A DNA stretch of 64,000 nucleotides from NCBI RefSeq assembly GCF_015863205.1, contig NZ_JACBXQ010000006.1:124001-188000 (forward strand), in the 5' to 3' direction. This DNA is from Facklamia lactis (GTDB lineage: Bacteria > Bacillota > Bacilli > Lactobacillales > Aerococcaceae). The position numbers and the translations under genes were made by a program. Under the pieces are notes generated by a model. That model had not been told where the DNA came from. It made no database searches and saw only the letters and a list, made by a program, of their open reading frames with translations. Shown in pieces: positions 57,955 through 64,000 of this stretch; position 1 is the stretch's first letter; the number at the start of each line of letters is the position of its first letter.

Positions 57955-58164
57955 TTGAATACAAAAGCCTATGATAAATATGATATTGTCGAAATGCGTA
58001 AACCTCACGCTTGCCAAACAAATCGTTGGCAAATTATCAGAATGGGAATGGATATTCGAATAAGATGTGAACACTGTCAGCATATTGTCACAATGACACG
58101 ACGAGATTTTGATAAGAAATTAAAAAAAGTATTAGAGCATCAATCAGAAAAAAATGATTTATAA
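57955..58164 (+). CDS. DUF951 protein
   Basis: A 69-aa conserved Firmicutes protein usually found between parB and ychF. It has Cys pairs (PHACQTNRW and CEHCQHIV) that may bind zinc and an OB-like fold with MGMDIRIRC. The start is TTG at 57955, 7 nt after AAGGAGG. Its function is unknown. Confidence 0.88.
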   Translation: MNTKAYDKYDIVEMRKPHACQTNRWQIIRMGMDIRIRCEHCQHIVTMTRRDFDKKLKKVLEHQSEKNDL

Positions 58165-58181
58165 GAAAAGAGTGTGAAAGT

Positions 58182-59282
58182 ATGGCATTAACAGCAGGAA
58201 TTGTGGGATTACCTAATGTAGGGAAATCTACACTTTTTAACGCAATTACTAAAGCAGGGGTAGAGGCAGCTAACTACCCTTTTGCGACGATTGATCCAAA
58301 TGTGGGGGTAGTAGAAGTTCCTGACAAAAGGTTATCGGATATTACTCAGTTAATTCAACCGAAGAAGACCATACCCACTACTATTGAATTTACTGATATA
58401 GCAGGGATTGTCAAAGGAGCTAGTAAAGGAGAAGGGTTAGGAAACAAATTTTTAGCCAATATTCGACAGGTAGATGCAATTTGTCATGTGGTTAGATGTT
58501 TTGAAGATTCAAATATTACACATGTCTCTGGAAAAGTTGATCCTATTGACGATATAGAAACGATTAATTTGGAATTAATTTTAGCTGATTTGGAAACGAT
58601 TGATAAAAGAATTTCAAGAGTTGAAAAATTAGCTAAGTCAAAAGACAAAGAGGCTGTTGCAGAATATGAAGTATTATTAAAATTGAAAGAAGGATTAGAA
58701 AATAATCAGTTAGCTAATTCTATTGAATTTTATGAAGAACAATTGCCAATGGTTAATAATTTATTTTTGTTAACACGTAAAAAAATGCTATATGTTGCTA
58801 ATATAGGTGAAGAAGAAGTAAGTGACTCAGAATCTAATCCATATTTAAAGCAGGTGAGAGCTTTGGCTTCAGAACAAGGCGCAGAAGTTGTACCTGTTTC
58901 AGCAAGATTAGAAGAAGAGATCGCAGAATTAGATGACGAAGAAAAAGCAATCTTTCTTGAAGATTATGGGATGGCGGAATCGGGCTTAGACCGTTTAATT
59001 CAGCATGTCTACTCTTTGTTAGGCTTAGCTACCTATTTTACAGCGGGTGAAAAGGAAGTTCGAGCATGGACTTTTCGTCAAGGGATGAAAGCTCCTCAAG
59101 CAGCAGGTGTTATTCATTCTGATTTTGAAAGAGGGTTTATTAGGGCTGAAACAATGTCTTATAATGATTTAATGCAATATGGATCCGAAGCGGCTGTAAA
59201 AGAACATGGAAGATATCGTTCTGAAGGTAAAGATTATATAGTACAAGATGGCGATATAATGCTGTTTCGTTTTAATGTTTAA
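58182..59282 (+). CDS. ychF: Ribosome-binding ATPase YchF (OLA1)
   Basis: Obg-family P-loop protein that prefers ATP and binds ribosomes. The 366-aa protein has [31 protein letters not shown] and a C-terminal TGS domain ([15 protein letters not shown]). The NKxD-like position is altered as in YchF. It lies 17 nt after DUF951. Confidence 0.96.
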   Translation: MALTAGIVGLPNVGKSTLFNAITKAGVEAANYPFATIDPNVGVVEVPDKRLSDITQLIQPKKTIPTTIEFTDIAGIVKGASKGEGLGNKFLANIRQVDAICHVVRCFEDSNITHVSGKVDPIDDIETINLELILADLETIDKRISRVEKLAKSKDKEAVAEYEVLLKLKEGLENNQLANSIEFYEEQLPMVNNLFLLTRKKMLYVANIGEEEVSDSESNPYLKQVRALASEQGAEVVPVSARLEEEIAELDDEEKAIFLEDYGMAESGLDRLIQHVYSLLGLATYFTAGEKEVRAWTFRQGMKAPQAAGVIHSDFERGFIRAETMSYNDLMQYGSEAAVKEHGRYRSEGKDYIVQDGDIMLFRFNV

Positions 59283-59294
59283 AGGAGAATTCTA

Positions 59295-60068
59295 ATGGGT
59301 AATCATGAACAAAATGAAAAATTAAAGGAAGAAAGAATGGCAAATGAAAGCAATAATCAGATGCCATTTGATCAAGATGAAAATCAAAATACTGTTATAG
59401 CGGGGGTAACTAATACCGAATGGGATCAGTTAACAAAACGTAATCGCCAGTTTTTATTTGATATTGATAAACATCTTTCAACAGAAAATATTGATGCTAG
59501 TGTGAAATCAATGGCTTTTTCAGAGATGGCTCAGACGCTTATTGAAGGGCAAAGAACGGGTCACACTGCACGTCAAATTTATGGAACTCCCACTGAGACT
59601 GCTGATGCTATTAGACAAACTCATAGTACGAAGAGTGAGGAACTTGAAAAATCTCCTGATTGGCAAATTGCAATTGATGGAGGGCTAATGCTTGGTTCAA
59701 TCTTTACCATAATTACGGGATTTACAGTAATGATGGGAAAATCAGGAACAGCTCAGCAAGGATTTTTAATGGGTGGACTGACCTTAATCATTAATTATTT
59801 GGTTGCTGGTTATGCAATGATGGAGACTGCTAAAGTATTGCCAAACCCAGATGCGCCTAAAGGTGAGAAAGGATATGCTAAGTACTTTTTAGTATCAACT
59901 GCTACGATGGTTTTATGGATTGGACTTGTAATGTTCAGCCAGTATTTTTTACCAAGGATTATTAATCCTATTTTGCCAGCATTAGTCTATCTTATTATCG
60001 GGGGAATATCATTATTACTGCGTTTTTATTTAAAAAATAAGTGGAAAATTGAAGGCGGCCTCTTTTAG
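59295..60068 (+). CDS. DUF1129 four-helix membrane protein
   Basis: A 257-aa protein with a soluble N-terminal part (residues about 1-125, containing FLFDIDKHLSTENIDASVKSMAF) and four membrane helices (about 128-153, 158-180, 195-217, 222-245). It is widespread next to ychF in Lactobacillales. No function is established. AAAGGAG precedes the ATG, 12 nt after ychF. Confidence 0.85.
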   Translation: MGNHEQNEKLKEERMANESNNQMPFDQDENQNTVIAGVTNTEWDQLTKRNRQFLFDIDKHLSTENIDASVKSMAFSEMAQTLIEGQRTGHTARQIYGTPTETADAIRQTHSTKSEELEKSPDWQIAIDGGLMLGSIFTIITGFTVMMGKSGTAQQGFLMGGLTLIINYLVAGYAMMETAKVLPNPDAPKGEKGYAKYFLVSTATMVLWIGLVMFSQYFLPRIINPILPALVYLIIGGISLLLRFYLKNKWKIEGGLF

Positions 60069-60229
60069 GTGAATTGGCACCTGAACACTCAGATGTTTTT
60101 ATTTCCGAATGAATAGTAAATAATTTTTTTATTATTCAGGATTTACTTGCTTAAGGTACTTTGTCATGATAAATTAGGTGGAAATTATCTGCTTATCTAA
60201 CTTATAATAAGTATGAAATATATAATTAA

Positions 60230-61718
<1,489 letters not shown>

Positions 61719-61720
<2 letters not shown>

Positions 61721-61812
61721 TAAAATAGCCTCGTATTTAAAGTGACCCCAAAGGTGAGTTTTACTCTAACTTTTGGGGTTCATATCAGTTTTAGCGAGGC
61801 TTTTTTATTTGG
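61719..61812 (+). terminator. Large nested terminator after guaB
   Basis: An outer stem AATAAAATAGCCTCG (61719-61733) pairs with CGAGGCTTTTTTATT (61795-61809). It encloses a second stem ACCCCAAAG/CTTTTGGGGT (61745-61753 with 61770-61779) with a small inner hairpin. A T run overlaps the outer stem. It is unusually large for a terminator. Confidence 0.7.
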
Positions 61813-61987
61813 ATATAAGGTAACCGATCTACGGGAACAAGAGATCAAAAATTAATCTATTTTGTGACTCTTTTAATGATTGGCTCTACATCAATATTCT
61901 CTAACCTACAAAAGATTGAGGTTATTAGGTATAATAAAAAATGCGTGATTTATGAAGTGAATGAAAAATAATTAATAGGTGAGGACA

Positions 61988-63403
61988 ATGAAGAGATTAA
62001 TGAAAATATTGATAAGCAGTGTATTGATACTGTTGATTTTAGCAATTTGCTATAAAGGAGTCCGAGCCCAAGTAAATTCATTTAACGATCCTAGTTCTAT
62101 CTATCCTGAAGAAGCTGAAGATGAAGGGAATAAAAATATACCGGAGACCCTTTTAGCAGGGATGCCAGTATTGGAAAAAGCAAAAGGTGCTTTTATCATT
62201 GATGGTGAAAATGGACAAATTCTTTATTCTCATTTATCAGATCAGGAGGTAGAAGTCGCTGCCGTAAGTAAATTATTAACGATTTATCTTGTTTATCAAG
62301 CGCTTGATCAAAATAAGATTGAACTGAGTCAAGAGGTTTGGATATCTGATCGGGTTTATGAAATGAGTCAAGATTACGATATTCCGAATGTTCCTCTTAG
62401 ACAAGATATCCCTTATAAAATAGAGGATCTATTACAAGCAGCGACCGTTTCATCCGCAAATAGTGCCACTTTAGCTTTGGCGGAGTTGGTCGGAGGGACA
62501 GAAAAAAACTTTGTTAAGATCATGCGAGATCAACTTGATAAGTGGCAAATAGAAAGTTATAACATTGTCAATGCAACGGGCTTATCTTCCCAATATGATC
62601 CTAATGATAAAGACTCAAATTTAGCAGGTGAATTTAACCGTTTAAATGCAGAAGCTGTGGCGACAATTGCTTATCACTTAAGTGTCGATTACCCACAATT
62701 TATTGAAAATAGTAGTATCGCAAAAATGTTATTTCAAGAAGGAAGCTCGGATGAATTTGAAATCAATAATCCTAATAAAATGATTAGCGAGGCAGACTCT
62801 AAGTACGCATATGATATTATCGATGGTATGGTACTGGGTTCTTCACCTAAGGATGGCTATAGTTCGGTTATCAGTGCAAAAAGAGGTAATTTTCGAACCA
62901 TTGTAGTGATACTAGGGGTAGATGAAGAATCAGCTATTTATCAGAAAAATAAGCATTTAGTCGATTACAGTTTTAATGCATATCGTGTTGAAACAGTTAT
63001 CAAAAAAAATAATTCTGCTAGCCAAGTAGATGCGATTTTAGTAGAAAATGGAACAAAGGACCACGTAGATTTAGAATATAAACGAGACTTAAATCTTGTG
63101 GTACCTATTATTGATACAGCACCTCGTCTTACTTATACATTTGACCCTAATGAAGATGTTAAAGAATCTGGGTATATTTCGGCACCTGTTTCTTCTGGAA
63201 TAGAAGTAGGAAAAGTTCAAGTAAATATAGCGGATTATACCTTACCCGTTATTCCGTCAGGCTCAGGAAATGCAGTAACGGTAATGACTGGAGAAGATAT
63301 TGAAGTTGCTACGAAAGTTAATCAGATGTGGCACGCAGTTCAAGAAAACATAGGGAAATTTTGGGATTCAACAAGAAGGTATTTTACAGACTTATTTAAT
63401 TAG
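61988..63403 (+). CDS. DacA-like penicillin-binding-protein homologue, catalytic motifs lost
   Basis: Has the layout of a low-molecular-weight D,D-carboxypeptidase (471 aa): signal/anchor helix (residues 5-22), S11 transpeptidase fold, a PBP5-C-type beta domain (about 330-430) and a C-terminal amphipathic helix (about 440-471). Motif 1 reads A92-V-S-K95 where SxxK is required. Motif 2 S156-A-N158 is intact. Motif 3 reads V282-L-G where KTG is expected. The missing nucleophile Ser and KTG Lys argue that it is not an active carboxypeptidase. The rest of the fold is well kept with no frameshift, so a binding or regulatory role is likely. Confidence 0.85.
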   Translation: MKRLMKILISSVLILLILAICYKGVRAQVNSFNDPSSIYPEEAEDEGNKNIPETLLAGMPVLEKAKGAFIIDGENGQILYSHLSDQEVEVAAVSKLLTIYLVYQALDQNKIELSQEVWISDRVYEMSQDYDIPNVPLRQDIPYKIEDLLQAATVSSANSATLALAELVGGTEKNFVKIMRDQLDKWQIESYNIVNATGLSSQYDPNDKDSNLAGEFNRLNAEAVATIAYHLSVDYPQFIENSSIAKMLFQEGSSDEFEINNPNKMISEADSKYAYDIIDGMVLGSSPKDGYSSVISAKRGNFRTIVVILGVDEESAIYQKNKHLVDYSFNAYRVETVIKKNNSASQVDAILVENGTKDHVDLEYKRDLNLVVPIIDTAPRLTYTFDPNEDVKESGYISAPVSSGIEVGKVQVNIADYTLPVIPSGSGNAVTVMTGEDIEVATKVNQMWHAVQENIGKFWDSTRRYFTDLFN

Positions 63404-63436
63404 AAAGGAAGGCCTAGATTTAGGCCTTCCTTTTTT
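63404..63436. terminator. Bidirectional terminator between the DacA-like gene and DUF4097 gene
   Basis: Stem AAAGGAAGGCCTA/TAGGCCTTCCTTT, 1 bp after the stop codon, followed by a T run. Confidence 0.88.
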
Positions 63437-63439
63437 AAT

Positions 63440-64000
63440 TTATTTGCTAAAATTTAGTGTGACGTTTCCCATATCCACTTCAAGAGTGATTGTTGAAGGA
63501 TCTTCTGTAATAATTGATGATTGAGCATCTAAAGTTTCATCAGTCTTGAAGGACCCTAATGATACATCTGAATTGACAGTAGTAAGAGATTTTTTTTGTA
63601 GCAAGTCTAATTCAATATTACCCATTGAAACATCTAAATTATGTTGTCCTATTAATGTTGCCGTTCCTGTAAAGTTTCCCATATCTAATTGAATGTCTGA
63701 TCCTTTGGCTGTGAGTTGTTTAGCTTTTAGATTTCCCATATTTAAATTAGCCGTTAAATTTTCAAATTCAGAATTTGTCAGAGAAAGTTCCCCCATATCA
63801 AGATGAATAGTTGCTTCTTGAATTTTAATATCAGTTAAAGAAACACTGTCTAGGTTAGAATGAACAGTCAAGTTTTTTAAAACAAAATTTTGGGGTAAAG
63901 TAATACGGATGGGCTGACTTTTGGTATTAAACAAGTTAAAGGAATCAAAAGAAATCAAGTTTTTAATGGGGGAACTTGTAAGAGTAAGGATACCATCTTC
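63440..64000 (-). CDS. DUF4097 beta-helix protein (partial, N-terminus beyond window)
   Basis: The minus-strand frame is open from the window edge to the stop at 63440 (186 codons seen). It consists of repeating beta-strand units of about 20 residues with the recurring DMGN/NMGN pattern (LDMGELSL, LNMGNLKA, LDMGNFTG, VSMGNIEL, VDMGNVTL), the mark of DUF4097 right-handed beta-helix domains. Such domains often follow PspC or DUF1700 segments in envelope-stress loci. The upstream part is not in view, so a membrane segment cannot be judged. Confidence 0.82.
   Translation of the reverse strand, partial: EDGILTLTSSPIKNLISFDSFNLFNTKSQPIRITLPQNFVLKNLTVHSNLDSVSLTDIKIQEATIHLDMGELSLTNSEFENLTANLNMGNLKAKQLTAKGSDIQLDMGNFTGTATLIGQHNLDVSMGNIELDLLQKKSLTTVNSDVSLGSFKTDETLDAQSSIITEDPSTITLEVDMGNVTLNFSK

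Overview
The window is the replication-origin region of a low-GC Gram-positive bacterium (Firmicutes). Its content points to the Lactobacillales: a FabT/FabK-type fatty-acid operon, ECF vitamin transporters under riboswitches, a ComX/SigH-like sigma factor, a RocS-like segregation protein, GlnR-glnA, and a PTS trehalose system with TreR. An Aerococcaceae or Carnobacteriaceae-like genus would fit, but the genus is an inference. No insertion sequences, prophage or CRISPR array were seen, and the only RNA gene found is tRNA-Lys(TTT).

The origin (about 40785-41304) lies between dnaA and rpmH and carries clustered DnaA boxes. Genes to its left run mostly on the minus strand and genes to its right mostly on the plus strand, so transcription follows replication on both arms. 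Left arm, moving away from the origin: dnaA-dnaN; yaaA-recF-gyrB-gyrA; rpsF-ssb-rpsR, with one parS site inside and one just beyond the operon; gdpP-rplI-dnaB; a RocS-like gene and a thiolase; a decayed purA; a cation efflux protein and an anchored C39-like protease (both head-on to replication); glnR-glnA; a cytoplasmic alpha-amylase; dut-radA-yacL-gltX; a DAACS symporter; lplA; an aldehyde dehydrogenase (head-on); cysS-mrnC-rlmB-rae1-sigH; queT behind a structured leader; thiT behind a TPP riboswitch; tRNA-Lys; and fabT-fabH-acpP-fabK-fabD, with fabD cut by the window edge.

Right arm: rpmH-rnpA-yidC-khpB; a trehalose block (treB-treC, a GerMN-type lipoprotein, convergent treR); mnmE, a Nudix hydrolase and mnmG; a Mga-type regulator on the opposite strand; rsmG-parA-parB-DUF951-ychF-DUF1129; guaB; a DacA-like penicillin-binding-protein homologue; and the end of a DUF4097 gene. 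The usual Firmicutes order khpB-mnmE-mnmG-rsmG is therefore interrupted three times.

Regulation can be read at several points: two FabT operators in the fabT promoter, a GlnR box upstream of glnR, cre sites at aldA, the symporter and treB, a TreR-like operator at treB, and mutually exclusive pairings in the thiT leader. The points most worth a second look are the purA remnant, the DacA-like protein that has lost its catalytic Ser and its KTG motif, the unassigned queT leader RNA, and a palindrome built of inverted parS half-sites in front of rsmG-parA-parB.
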